Positions 1 to 7,830 of a stretch of 64,000 nt of DNA are shown here, piece after piece (position 1 is the stretch's first letter; every line of letters starts with the position of its first letter). The notes below the pieces were generated by a model that made no database searches, was not told where the DNA came from, and saw only the letters and a list, made by a program, of their open reading frames with translations. The stretch is from assembly GCA_034112445.1 (NCBI GenBank), contig JAWUVI010000022.1, forward strand, positions 248,001-312,000, written 5' to 3'. Position numbers and translations under genes: made by a program. This DNA comes from Pelagadaptatus sp034112445. GTDB taxonomy: Bacteria > Pseudomonadota > Gammaproteobacteria > Pseudomonadales > Cellvibrionaceae.

Positions 1-1005
1 GGCGAAGCACCCGCCATGCAGGAAGTATTTCGCGCAATCGGTCGTCTTTCACAATCAAATATTACCGTACTGATTAACGGTGAATCTGGCACCGGTAAAG
101 AATTGGTTGCCCGTGCATTGCACCGCCACAGCCCGCGCAGCGACAATACCTTTATTGCTCTGAATATGGCCGCGATCCCTAACGATTTAATTGAGTCTGA
201 GTTGTTTGGCCACGAAAAAGGCGCCTTTACTGGCGCAGGAGCTCTACGTCAAGGGCGCTTTGAGCAGGCCAACGGTGGCTCTTTATTTCTCGACGAAATA
301 GGCGACATGCCAGCCGAAACCCAAACACGATTGCTTCGCGTTCTGGCCGACGGTCAATTCTATCGCGTTGGCGGCCATACGCCAGTAAACGTAGATGTCA
401 GAATAATTGCAGCCACCCACCAGGACCTTGAATCATTGGTCGAACAAAATTTATTCAGGGAAGATTTATTTCATCGCTTGAATGTCATCCGCATTCATAT
501 CCCCAGCCTCAATGAAAGACGTGAAGACATTCCTCGCCTAGCACAGCATTTTTTCGTCAACGCAGCCAAAGAGCTCGGCGGTGAAACTAAAGTTTTACTG
601 CCAGAATCCCAAGAGTATTTATGCGGTTTAAAGTGGCCAGGCAATGTTCGTCAACTTGAGAATACGTGCCGCTGGATCACCGTAATGGCCTCTGGGAGAG
701 AAGTACACATAGAAGATCTGCCTCCAGAAATGCTCAACACCAAACCTTCAGAGGTCAACACCAACGACTGGGAAAAAGCATTGCGAAACTGGGCTGATCA
801 CGCCTTAGCCAAAGGCCAAGATCAAATTTTAGCTGACGCAGTACCGGTCTTTGAACGCGCTTTAATCGAAACCGCCCTGAAACATACAGCCGGACGCAAA
901 CGCGACGCTGCGCTTTTATTGGGCTGGGGAAGAAACACGTTAACTCGAAAGCTAAAAGAGCTTGATATGAACAGCGAAGACGACGAGACTTCCACAAACA
1001 ACTAA
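1..1005 (+). CDS. ntrC: Nitrogen regulation response regulator NtrC, C-terminal part (5' end outside window)
   Basis: This is the sigma-54 activator half of NtrC, the response regulator that switches on nitrogen-scavenging genes when phosphorylated by NtrB. The frame is open from base 1, so the receiver domain lies upstream of the window; 334 residues are visible. The AAA+ domain shows a Walker A motif GESGTGKE (visible residues 27-34), the sigma-54 contact loop GAFTGA (74-79) and the Walker B-like LFLDEIGDM. The C-terminus carries a Fis-type helix-turn-helix (about 285-325, with AALLLGWGRNTLTRKLKEL). The LSQSNITVLINGESG context is typical of NtrC rather than of other enhancer-binding proteins. 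The position just upstream of secB-grx-gpmI matches the pseudomonad ntrBC neighbourhood. The family call is sure; the NtrC subtype is very likely. Confidence 0.93.
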   Translation, partial: GEAPAMQEVFRAIGRLSQSNITVLINGESGTGKELVARALHRHSPRSDNTFIALNMAAIPNDLIESELFGHEKGAFTGAGALRQGRFEQANGGSLFLDEIGDMPAETQTRLLRVLADGQFYRVGGHTPVNVDVRIIAATHQDLESLVEQNLFREDLFHRLNVIRIHIPSLNERREDIPRLAQHFFVNAAKELGGETKVLLPESQEYLCGLKWPGNVRQLENTCRWITVMASGREVHIEDLPPEMLNTKPSEVNTNDWEKALRNWADHALAKGQDQILADAVPVFERALIETALKHTAGRKRDAALLLGWGRNTLTRKLKELDMNSEDDETSTNN

Positions 1006-1022
1006 ATTTAAAGAGCGAAAAG

Positions 1023-1439
1023 ATGCACCCGCTGCTTAAAGAACAAGCTTGTGTTTATACCCATAAAATTACCTGGGGTGAAATGGATGCCTTCGGGCAT
1101 GTAAATAACACTGAATATTTACGTTTTTTTGAACACGTACGCATTAAGCACTTTGAAGAAATTGGCATGCTTGAACTTAAGCAGAAAGAAAATAAAGGAC
1201 CTATTTTAGGAGAAACCCGCTGCCGTTTTAAAATACCGCTAACTTACCCAGACATTGTGCATATTGGCGTGAGAGTAGAAAACCTTAGCTCCGACCGCTT
1301 CACTCATATTTATACGGTTGTTAGCGAAAACCACAATGCCATTGCCGCCGAGGGCGATGGCAAAATTATTTATTACGATTATCAGGCTAACGCTAAATGC
1401 GCACTGCCCAGCAGCCTACGAACTCAACTAGAAAAATAA
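1023..1439 (+). CDS. Acyl-CoA thioesterase, 4HBT hotdog family (YbgC/FadM-like)
   Basis: A 138-residue single hotdog-fold protein of the 4-hydroxybenzoyl-CoA thioesterase family. The family signature runs from about residue 18 (WGEMDAFGHVNNTEYLRFFE), with the probable catalytic Asp22 and the conserved GHVNN turn. Family members hydrolyse acyl-CoA thioesters in the cytoplasm; the substrate cannot be told from sequence. The gene follows ntrC by 17 bases on the same strand, so it may be co-transcribed, but no functional link is obvious. The length is normal for the family, and the start has a purine-rich AGAGCGAAAAG upstream. Confidence 0.85.
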   Translation: MHPLLKEQACVYTHKITWGEMDAFGHVNNTEYLRFFEHVRIKHFEEIGMLELKQKENKGPILGETRCRFKIPLTYPDIVHIGVRVENLSSDRFTHIYTVVSENHNAIAAEGDGKIIYYDYQANAKCALPSSLRTQLEK

Positions 1440-1467
1440 ATTCGGCTGTACAATCAACCGAGTCAGA

Positions 1468-1791
1468 TTAAGGCAAAGGCCGCCACCGGCAAGTCGTAAA
1501 CTCACAAATCACACCGTGCTCCACTTGAACCCCCTCTGCCATTAATCTCTGACCTTGCTCAAGCATCAACTCATTCTGGGTTGATAGCCTACCTTCTTTA
1601 TTGACCACTCGATGCCATGGCAAATCATACTTTTTGGTTAACGAATGCAAAATTCTTACAACCTGCCTCGCAGCCTGTGGATTCTCGGCAGCCGCTGCTA
1701 TATCACCATAACTACTGACTCGCCCTGCGGGTATCGCCTGAATAAGAGCAATGACCTTTTGGGTAAATAAAGACAACTTAGCTTCTGCCAT
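1468..1791 (-). CDS. Alkyltransferase-like protein (ATL/YbaZ type), Trp in place of catalytic Cys
   Basis: A 107-residue protein made only of the DNA-binding C-terminal domain of O6-alkylguanine-DNA alkyltransferases. The usual PCHRV active site reads PWHRV (residues 58-62), so the methyl-accepting cysteine is Trp59. This change defines ATL proteins, which bind O6-alkylguanine without repairing it and flag the lesion for nucleotide excision repair. The helix-turn-helix (GRVSSYGDIAAAA, 23-35) and the arginine-finger region (AARQVVRIL) are present. A true Cys-containing alkyltransferase (ogt) lies at 23123-23662, so the chromosome carries both kinds. It is convergent with the upstream thioesterase gene, leaving 28 bases between stops. 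Confidence 0.9.
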   Translation of the reverse strand: MAEAKLSLFTQKVIALIQAIPAGRVSSYGDIAAAAENPQAARQVVRILHSLTKKYDLPWHRVVNKEGRLSTQNELMLEQGQRLMAEGVQVEHGVICEFTTCRWRPLP

Positions 1792-1829
1792 TTCAGTCTT
1801 TCCCTCTATAAAGTCATTTACCCCACACT

Positions 1830-1858
1830 AAAAAGCCCCGTATAAATACGAGGCTTTC
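1830..1858 (-). terminator. Rho-independent terminator after secB
   Basis: Read on the minus strand, the arms AAAGCCTCGTAT and ATACGGGGCTTT form a GC-containing hairpin with one G-T mismatch position, followed by a T-run. It lies 22 bases beyond the secB stop and should end the yibN-grxC-secB transcript before the ATL gene. Confidence 0.75.
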
Positions 1859-1879
1859 ATCACTGCACGGCAGTTAAGT

Positions 1880-2368
1880 TTAATTAACTGTAGGCGCCGC
1901 TTCTTCTTGTTTTTCTTTGGCTTGAGCAACCGCTTGGGCGAACAAGGCGTCAAAGTTAACTGGCGGCAACATTAATGCTGGGAAGCTGCCTTTGGTCACA
2001 GCGTTATCAATCGCTTCACGAGCATAAGGAAACAAAATATTAGGGCACACTGTATTTAACACTTGAGCCAACTGCTGGCCTTCGATGCCTTTAATAGCAA
2101 ACAAGCCGGCTTGTTGCACTTCTACCAAAAAAGCCGTTTCTTCTTCTAACTTAACAGTAACGGTTAAGGTTAAAACCACTTCGTAAAAATCATCTTCGAT
2201 TTTACCGGTTTTAGTATTCAGCTCTTGATTAACTTGTGGCTTCCACTGCTGGCGAAATGCTTTTGCACCAAGAGGAGCTTCAAAAGATGAGTCCTTGACG
2301 TAAATACGTTGTAAAGCAAACTGCTGACCTGGTGCGTCAGCCGCACCTGCTTGTTGTTCTTCTGCCAT
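1880..2368 (-). CDS. secB: Protein-export chaperone SecB
   Basis: SecB is the tetrameric cytosolic chaperone that keeps preproteins unfolded and hands them to SecA. The 162-residue product matches the family length and shows typical blocks: FALQRIYVKDSSFE near the N-terminus, FEVVL/TLTVTV-type beta strands, and CPNILFPYAREAIDNAVTKGSFPALMLPPVNF. The open frame extends 30 codons further upstream, but the ATG at 2368 fits the family start (MAEEQQ) and has AGGA 9 bases upstream. It is the last gene of the rhodanese-grxC-secB string, an arrangement conserved in gammaproteobacteria. Confidence 0.96.
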   Translation of the reverse strand: MAEEQQAGAADAPGQQFALQRIYVKDSSFEAPLGAKAFRQQWKPQVNQELNTKTGKIEDDFYEVVLTLTVTVKLEEETAFLVEVQQAGLFAIKGIEGQQLAQVLNTVCPNILFPYAREAIDNAVTKGSFPALMLPPVNFDALFAQAVAQAKEKQEEAAPTVN

Positions 2369-2476
2369 GATAATTCCTGCTTCTCTATTGTTTTTATGAA
2401 TGTAAAACGATTCGTGTGCATAATAGAATGGGATTAAAAACTTTATTTTCAACCACATTCATTGATTTATTTGCCC

Positions 2477-2731
2477 TCAGGCCGTGAGTAATTTATCCAA
2501 TACTCCCTTACGGCTCAGCAACATCATATCATCGCATCCGCCAATGTGCTCAGTGCCTATCCAAATTTGCGGCACTGTTCTTTGACCACTGATCCGCATC
2601 ATTTTTTTGCGAACAGCTGGGTCACCATCCACTGAGATCTCTTTAACCGACGCTTTTTTCTGCCGTAAGTGATTTAACGCTTGAACGCAGTAAGGGCAAT
2701 ACCGTGAAGTATAAATAGTGACCTCAGCCAT
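2477..2731 (-). CDS. grxC: Glutaredoxin 3
   Basis: An 84-residue dithiol glutaredoxin that reduces protein disulfides and glutathione-mixed disulfides in the cytoplasm at the expense of glutathione. The redox motif CPYC is at residues 12-15, the cis-proline TVP at 52-54, and the glutathione-binding GGCDD at 64-68. The start overlaps the stop of the rhodanese gene by one base (TAATG), pointing to translational coupling. secB follows about 110 bases downstream. Confidence 0.95.
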   Translation of the reverse strand: MAEVTIYTSRYCPYCVQALNHLRQKKASVKEISVDGDPAVRKKMMRISGQRTVPQIWIGTEHIGGCDDMMLLSRKGVLDKLLTA

Positions 2732-3138
2732 TACTTAACCAGAGGCAAGTTCTGTGCTTGCCACTCGCTAATACCGCCTTGCATGCGACTCACTTCAAAG
2801 CCTTTGCCTTTCAATAAACGGCCAACAGGACCCGAGTGCTGTCCGACTTTATCTATCAATAAAATCGTTTTATCTTTAGATTTCTCCAGCTCAGCAACCC
2901 TTTCCATCACTTTATTGTGAGGAATATTAATCGCACCAACCAAATGACCGTTTTTGAAATCACCAGCTTCTCGAATATCAAGAATCACCGCACCGTCATT
3001 ATTAATAACGCGTGTCACCTCGTGAATGGATAGCGCTTGGCCAGACTTAAGCTTTTCAGTCCAAAAATAACCATACACGATCAACATTAACGCACTGACT
3101 AAAATCCACTGCTCACTGACAAATACAAAAAAATCCAC
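2731..3138 (-). CDS. Membrane-anchored rhodanese-like protein (YibN-like), catalytic Cys replaced by Asp
   Basis: A 135-residue protein with one N-terminal membrane segment (about residues 8-26) and a cytoplasmic rhodanese domain. The CH2A-like block DGAVILDIREAGDFKNGHLVGAINIP (48-73) is intact. At the active-site loop, where active relatives have C-x-x-G-x-x-S, this protein has DKVGQHS with Asp96 at the Cys position. Sulfur transfer through a persulfide is therefore unlikely, and the domain may bind or scaffold instead. Position and architecture match YibN of the conserved yibN-grxC-secB operon. It is divergently transcribed from gpmI, and the shared 187-base gap should hold both promoters. 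Confidence 0.88.
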   Translation of the reverse strand: MDFFVFVSEQWILVSALMLIVYGYFWTEKLKSGQALSIHEVTRVINNDGAVILDIREAGDFKNGHLVGAINIPHNKVMERVAELEKSKDKTILLIDKVGQHSGPVGRLLKGKGFEVSRMQGGISEWQAQNLPLVK

Positions 3139-3325
3139 TCAATGCTCCTACTGTAATTTCTAGATTAATTTCACTGCTCGCTGTTATCAAAACTGTCTTG
3201 CCAGCCAAGCTACGATATACCTGCACTAGGCAGGCGCGGCAGTATACACCACCCTTTAGCAAACATGGAGTTAGCGACATAAAAACGCTAGAATTAGCCA
3301 CTTCTAAACCAAAGTGATCTTAGAC

Positions 3326-4873
3326 ATGACTGATTTTAAAAAACCTGTGGTGCTTCTTATTCTTGATGGCTTTGGCCACTCAGAGCAAACTAAATACAAC
3401 GCCATAAAGGCCGCCAAAGCGCCTACTTGGCAAAAACTATGGCAGACCCGACCTAAAACATTAATCCATACATCTGGCCTAGAAGTAGGTTTACCCGAAG
3501 GCCAAATGGGAAATTCAGAGGTTGGCCACATGACTTTAGGTGCTGGACGAGTCGTTTACCAAAACTTTACTCGTATTAACAAGGCTATCAGTGACGGTGA
3601 TTTTTTTACCAACCCAGCCTATCTCAATGCCATTGATAAAGCCGTAGCCAACAATAAAGCCGTCCATATATTAGGGTTGCTCTCACCCGGCGGGGTCCAC
3701 AGCCATGACGATCACATCAATGCGGCAATCCAGCTAGCCGCTCAACGTGGAGCCAAGCAAGTCTATGTACACGCCTTTCTAGATGGCAGGGATATGCCAC
3801 CACGCAGCGCTGAAGCATCACTGCAGAAAACCAGCGCATTATTAACCGAACTTGGCGTGGGCCGCATAGCCACCATCAGCGGGCGCTTCTTTGGATTAGA
3901 CAGGGACAACCGCTGGGATAGAGTACAAAAAGCCTATGATCTCATGACGCAAGGGCTAGCCGCTTACACCGAAGCCGACAGTCTCACTGCGCTGGCTAAC
4001 GCCTATGAACGCGGAGAAAATGACGAATTCGTCCAAGCAACCGTTATTGCCGCCGATACCGAAACTCCAGCAACCATCAATGACGGCGACTCAGTACTGT
4101 TTATGAACTTCCGCCCAGATCGAGCCCGCCAAATTACCCGCGCTTTTATCGATCCAAACTTTGACGGTTTTACCCGAACCAAGCAACCGGCTCTGGCCGA
4201 TTTCGTTATGACCACCGAATATGCAGCCGACATCAACACACCTTGTGCCTTCCCTCCAGAAAATCTAGTTAACTCTTTTGGGGACGTCATGGCCCAACAC
4301 AATAAACAGCAACTGCGTATTGCAGAAACTGAAAAGTACGCTCACGTCACATTCTTCTTCAGCGGCGGCCAAGAAGAAATGTACACAGGTGAAGATCGCG
4401 TTTTAATTCCCTCTCCAGACGTTGAAACCTACGATAAACAACCAGAAATGAGTTCCGGCGAAGTCACCAGCAAGCTAATAAAGGCTATTGAGTCAGGTAA
4501 ATACGACAGCATCATCTGTAATTATGCTAACTGTGACCAAGTAGGGCACACGGGAGACTTCGATGCCGCAGTTAAAGCTGTAGAAGCCGTAGATGGATGT
4601 TTAACTCAAATTTTAAACTGTATTGAAACCGTTGGTGGCGAAGTATTAATTACCGCGGATCACGGCAATGTCGAACAAATGTTTGATGAAGTCAGCGGCC
4701 AACTGCACACCCAACACACGACACTACCAGTGCCTTTTGTCTATTTCGGACCAAAGAACATAACGCTTGAAAACGGAGGCAGCTTAGCCGATGTTGCTCC
4801 TACCATGCTTGATTTACTAGAAGTTACCCAACCTCATGAAATGACAGGCCATAGTTTGATTCAACGAATTTAA
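3326..4873 (+). CDS. gpmI: 2,3-bisphosphoglycerate-independent phosphoglycerate mutase
   Basis: This glycolytic/gluconeogenic enzyme interconverts 3- and 2-phosphoglycerate using two Mn2+ ions. The 515-residue protein belongs to the alkaline phosphatase superfamily. It shows the first metal ligand in LLILDGFG (Asp14), the phosphoserine in GNSEVGH (Ser64), the bisphosphoglycerate-binding GRDMPPRSA stretch, and ITADHGNVEQM near the C-terminus. A GTG four codons upstream is in frame, but the ATG (MTDFKKP) fits the family start better. envC follows 63 bases downstream, as in Pseudomonas. Confidence 0.95.
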   Translation: MTDFKKPVVLLILDGFGHSEQTKYNAIKAAKAPTWQKLWQTRPKTLIHTSGLEVGLPEGQMGNSEVGHMTLGAGRVVYQNFTRINKAISDGDFFTNPAYLNAIDKAVANNKAVHILGLLSPGGVHSHDDHINAAIQLAAQRGAKQVYVHAFLDGRDMPPRSAEASLQKTSALLTELGVGRIATISGRFFGLDRDNRWDRVQKAYDLMTQGLAAYTEADSLTALANAYERGENDEFVQATVIAADTETPATINDGDSVLFMNFRPDRARQITRAFIDPNFDGFTRTKQPALADFVMTTEYAADINTPCAFPPENLVNSFGDVMAQHNKQQLRIAETEKYAHVTFFFSGGQEEMYTGEDRVLIPSPDVETYDKQPEMSSGEVTSKLIKAIESGKYDSIICNYANCDQVGHTGDFDAAVKAVEAVDGCLTQILNCIETVGGEVLITADHGNVEQMFDEVSGQLHTQHTTLPVPFVYFGPKNITLENGGSLADVAPTMLDLLEVTQPHEMTGHSLIQRI

Positions 4874-4936
4874 TTACAGCTAGAATATATCCACCACAAA
4901 CTAAGTAAACCTGCCAACAACTAAAGAGACACGCCA

Positions 4937-6073
4937 ATGTACCGATTTTTACTGTCCCTGTGTTTTGCTATGAGTGTATTTACAACTCAAGCACAGCAAT
5001 CTGACGACGCTAACTACCAAGCAAAACTGCAACTGCTGCAGAGCACTATTGCCGAACTGAAAGTCGAACTCGAAAAAGTCAAAGGCAGCCGTAACCAATT
5101 GCAAACCAATTTGCAATCATCCGAAGTGGACATCAGCCAGCTAGTTAAAAAAATAGAACGGCTAAAGGGGGACCTTGCCAGCCAAAAAAAGCATCTAGCG
5201 CAGCTCAATAATCAACGCAATGAGCTGCAGCAAAGTCAAAAACAGCAACAACACATCATTATCCAGCACATTAATGCTGCCCACCGCTTAGGGCAGCAGA
5301 GCCAACTCAAGTTATTATTAAACCAGCAGCATCCTGCTGAGCTAGCTCGAACCCTTAAGTATTATCAATATTTTCTCGATGCCAGATCTGAAAAAATAGA
5401 CAGCTACATTCAAACCATTAGCGAAATCAATACTCTTGAGCCCCAAATAACACAACAGACAAAACAGATTCAATCAGACAAGCAGGACCTAGAAAAACAG
5501 CATCTAACACTTAAACAGCGCCAAAACGACAGACGCCTAGCGCTCAAAGAAATCCAACAGAGTATTTCCAGCAAAGACAAAGAATTGAAAAAACTTGTTG
5601 ACGATAAAAAACAATTAGCGATGTTAATCAAACAACTCTCTGAAGCCATCGCTAATATTAACTTGTCAGGCAATGACCAACCGTTTGCCCAGCGTCGTGG
5701 AAAAATGACACTGCCAAGTAAAGGCAAAGTCAGCCATCGCTTTGGCAGTCCTCGAATTGCAGGCAGGCTAAATTGGGAAGGGGTTATAATAACGGCTCCT
5801 GAAGGCACCCCTGTAAAAGCGGTGCATCATGGTCGCGTGGTTTTTGCTGACTATATGCGCGGCCACGGCTTGCTCCTGATTATTGACCACGGTGACAGTT
5901 TTATGAGCCTATACGCCAACAATCAAATATTAATGCGCGATGTTGGCGACTGGATTAGCAGTAACGAAGAAATCGGGCGTGTTGGCACAACCGGCGGACA
6001 AACACTTGCGGGCTTGTATTTTGAAATCCGCCATAACGGCAAGCCCGTTGATCCTAATATCTGGTGCAAATAG
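4937..6073 (+). CDS. envC: EnvC-type murein hydrolase activator (coiled coil plus degenerate LytM)
   Basis: A 378-residue periplasmic protein with a signal peptide (about 1-19, ending TQA-Q), a long Gln/Lys-rich coiled coil (about 22-235) and a C-terminal peptidase M23/LytM domain (about 258-378). The LytM domain appears catalytically dead: the first zinc motif is not HxxxD, and the terminal HxH is replaced by YFEIRHNG. This is what EnvC shows; it activates the amidases AmiA/AmiB at the division septum through FtsEX. It lies between gpmI and, after the inserted phasin block, ctpA. The whole gpmI-envC-ctpA-yibQ set is a conserved envelope cluster. Confidence 0.92.
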   Translation: MYRFLLSLCFAMSVFTTQAQQSDDANYQAKLQLLQSTIAELKVELEKVKGSRNQLQTNLQSSEVDISQLVKKIERLKGDLASQKKHLAQLNNQRNELQQSQKQQQHIIIQHINAAHRLGQQSQLKLLLNQQHPAELARTLKYYQYFLDARSEKIDSYIQTISEINTLEPQITQQTKQIQSDKQDLEKQHLTLKQRQNDRRLALKEIQQSISSKDKELKKLVDDKKQLAMLIKQLSEAIANINLSGNDQPFAQRRGKMTLPSKGKVSHRFGSPRIAGRLNWEGVIITAPEGTPVKAVHHGRVVFADYMRGHGLLLIIDHGDSFMSLYANNQILMRDVGDWISSNEEIGRVGTTGGQTLAGLYFEIRHNGKPVDPNIWCK

Positions 6074-6106
6074 CTCACGCACTTTTATACTCTCCCTCTC
6101 TCAACC

Positions 6107-6136
6107 CGCCCCACCTTTTCTTTGTTTTAGGGGGCG
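6107..6136 (+). terminator. Possible terminator after envC
   Basis: The short GC arms CGCCCC and GGGGCG are separated by 18 bases and followed by a T-rich tail. The loop is long, so this is a weak call. It sits between envC and the first phasin gene and would separate the two units. Confidence 0.35.
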
Positions 6137-6220
6137 CTTTCTAATTTTTCTCCTTATTCTTATCTCAACTGCTTAAAAACCTTGCTTGGTTGCAACCATA
6201 TAAAGAAGAGAGAGTCATAT

Positions 6221-6589
6221 ATGCCTATAGAAGATGATGCTCCATCAGCCGAAAAAATTGAAAACTTAGCTAAAAAAATATGGTTGGCGGGTCTTGGAGC
6301 ATACGGTCGCTCGTTGGATAACGTGCAGACTGGCTACGACAAAATTAGCGGAGAGAGCTTAAAAGTTTTTGAAGAACTGGTAAGTAAAGGTGAAGCCTTA
6401 CAAAACGAAACCGCCAACGAAGTTAAAGATAAAGTTAAGGGTAAGGTTAAAGAGGGTAAAGACCGTTTTGAAGCTCGTGCGGAAGAGCTTAAAACAAAAC
6501 TTTCTATCACGTCAGGAATTAACACTAAACTTGACAGCCTCAGCAAAAAAATTGATCAGCTTTCTAAAAAGTTAACTAAGAAAGCCTAA
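6221..6589 (+). CDS. Phasin, PHA granule-associated protein (copy 1 of 3)
   Basis: A 122-residue helical, Lys/Glu-rich protein of the PhaF/PhaI phasin family, which coats polyhydroxyalkanoate granules and controls their size and segregation. The family core KKIWLAGLGAYGRSLD lies at about residues 18-33, followed by VFEELVSKGEALQNET and a heptad-patterned C-terminal helix ending in LSKKIDQLSKKL. It keeps the short PhaI form without PhaF's AAKP-type tail. The ATG at 6221 follows AGAAGAGAGAG; an upstream in-frame TTG at 6182 is less likely. Two tandem paralogues follow, each behind its own terminator, so each gene seems to be a separate unit. Confidence 0.88.
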   Translation: MPIEDDAPSAEKIENLAKKIWLAGLGAYGRSLDNVQTGYDKISGESLKVFEELVSKGEALQNETANEVKDKVKGKVKEGKDRFEARAEELKTKLSITSGINTKLDSLSKKIDQLSKKLTKKA

Positions 6590-6612
6590 GAATTCGACTC
6601 TTTGTTGTCTCA

Positions 6613-6640
6613 TTAGCCCGGCTCTGCTGGGCTCTTTTTT
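6613..6640 (+). terminator. Terminator between phasin 1 and phasin 2
   Basis: The hairpin AGCCCGGC-TCT-GCTGGGCT is followed by CTTTTTT, a strong rho-independent terminator 24 bases after the first phasin stop. Confidence 0.88.
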
Positions 6641-6675
6641 CAACAAAACAACAGAAATTACCGAGGGATTTAACA

Positions 6676-7026
6676 ATGGCTAAAAAAGACACCAATGACA
6701 CCATTAATGAAACTCTAGCGAAAAAGATTTGGCTTGCAGGCCTTGGCGCTTACGGCCGTTCACTTGATGAAGTTCATAGCCGTTACGAAAAGCTTAGCGG
6801 TGAAGGCATCAAAGCCTTTGAAGACCTAGTTTCAAAAGGTGAAGCCCTACAAAACGAAACCACTGAAAAAGTTAAAGACAAAGTTAAAGAAAGCAACACC
6901 AAGCTTGAAGCTCGTATAGATGAACTGAAAGAAAAACTGTCTTTAACTCACAGCATTGATAAAAAATTAGACCAAGTGAACTCTAAAATAGACAAATTAA
7001 GCCGCTCACTGTCTAAAAAGGATTAA
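6676..7026 (+). CDS. Phasin, PHA granule-associated protein (copy 2 of 3)
   Basis: A 116-residue paralogue of the upstream phasin. The core KKIWLAGLGAYGRSLDEVHS and the block FEDLVSKGEALQNETTEKVKDKVKE are nearly identical to copy 1, so the duplication is recent or under strong conservation. The rest is a charged helix ending in LDQVNSKIDKLSRSLSKKD. A ribosome-binding sequence (GAGGGA) precedes the ATG. Its own terminator follows at 7054. Confidence 0.88.
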   Translation: MAKKDTNDTINETLAKKIWLAGLGAYGRSLDEVHSRYEKLSGEGIKAFEDLVSKGEALQNETTEKVKDKVKESNTKLEARIDELKEKLSLTHSIDKKLDQVNSKIDKLSRSLSKKD

Positions 7027-7053
7027 TCGTACACACCAGTTTGTTGTTGTCTT

Positions 7054-7080
7054 GGCCCGACTTATGTCGGGTCTTTTTTA
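7054..7080 (+). terminator. Terminator between phasin 2 and phasin 3
   Basis: The hairpin GGCCCGAC-TTAT-GTCGGGTC is followed by a T-run, 27 bases after the second phasin stop. Confidence 0.88.
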
Positions 7081-7115
7081 TCCCCCTAAATTTAGCCTAT
7101 TGAAAGGAGTTTATT

Positions 7116-7466
7116 ATGCCTACTAAGAAAAAAGTAATGGAATTAAACACCATTGAAAAAATCGAATCGTTCATTAAAAAAGTATGGCTTGCCAACCTTG
7201 GCATTTGTAGCCGTTCAATTAATGAAATACAGGAGCGCTACGAAAAATTAAGTGACGAAAGCCAAAGATTGTTTGATGATTTAGTCAGCCGTGGAGAAAC
7301 CATTGAGGCCGGTGCTAAAAAGTCATTAGACGGAAACCGTGAAAGACTTGAAGCTCGTATTGAAGAGCTGAAAAAACGACTTACGGTAAAAACCAGCTTT
7401 GGCTCAAAACTTGATGAAGTCAGCGCCAAATTAGACAAGCTGAGTAAATCAGCTTCTGAAAGCTAA
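7116..7466 (+). CDS. Phasin-like protein (copy 3 of 3, diverged)
   Basis: A 116-residue phasin-family protein with a more diverged core (KKVWLANLGICSRSINEIQE) but the same architecture: FDDLVSRGETIE, a charged amphipathic helix, and the C-terminal heptads LDEVSAKLDKLSKS. A strong ribosome-binding site (AAAGGAG) lies 8 bases before the ATG. Its greater distance from copies 1 and 2 suggests an older duplication and possibly a different granule role. Confidence 0.84.
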   Translation: MPTKKKVMELNTIEKIESFIKKVWLANLGICSRSINEIQERYEKLSDESQRLFDDLVSRGETIEAGAKKSLDGNRERLEARIEELKKRLTVKTSFGSKLDEVSAKLDKLSKSASES

Positions 7467-7491
7467 TAAAAAACTTAGTTTTGACAGAAAC

Positions 7492-7518
7492 AAGCCGACT
7501 CTGATTGTCGGCTTTTTT
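7492..7518 (+). terminator. Terminator after phasin 3
   Basis: The hairpin AAGCCGAC-TCTGATT-GTCGGCTT runs into TTTTT. It lies between convergent genes. The minus-strand reading also has A-rich flanks, but the T-run favours the plus strand. Confidence 0.88.
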
Positions 7519-7521
7519 ATG

Positions 7522-7797
7522 TCACAGATATTGCTCACAATGCGAATGGATTTCTTCTTCAATTTTATACGCCAATGGTCGCATTAAAAAAGGCACTGTC
7601 ACTTCAATTAGAATTCGCTCGTCATTATAATTCAGCACCCCTCTAGTACCGCTGCTGTGCTGATAATGCATTGCACCATCCTCGGGGAAAGTCTTACCGC
7701 CAAACTGTTGTGTTAATTGCTCAGACAAGCTCTTGATCAATCTCTGGCATTCTTCTGAACTTAACGAATGGCTTTTTTCTATAGAAATTTTCTTCAT
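7522..7797 (-). CDS. Polyhydroxyalkanoic acid system family protein
   Basis: A 91-residue protein resembling the small PHA granule-region family (PHA_gran_rgn type). It shows the N-terminal charged stretch with a KSLSEQLTQQFGG helix, a central SSGTRGVLNYNDERILIEVTVPF strand region, and a C-terminal PLAYKIEEEIHSHCEQYL. The biochemical role of this family is unknown. Its members sit beside phasin genes, as here, supporting the assignment. It is convergent with the third phasin and lies 33 bases downstream of the TetR gene stop on the same strand. Confidence 0.78.
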   Translation of the reverse strand: MKKISIEKSHSLSSEECQRLIKSLSEQLTQQFGGKTFPEDGAMHYQHSSGTRGVLNYNDERILIEVTVPFLMRPLAYKIEEEIHSHCEQYL

Positions 7798-7830
7798 ACA
7801 TAAACCAATCTAGAAACAATATTAAATGTA

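Noticed and set aside
4937..6073. Active M23 endopeptidase
   Set aside because: The zinc-ligand motifs HxxxD and HxH are not conserved; the protein fits EnvC, an activator.
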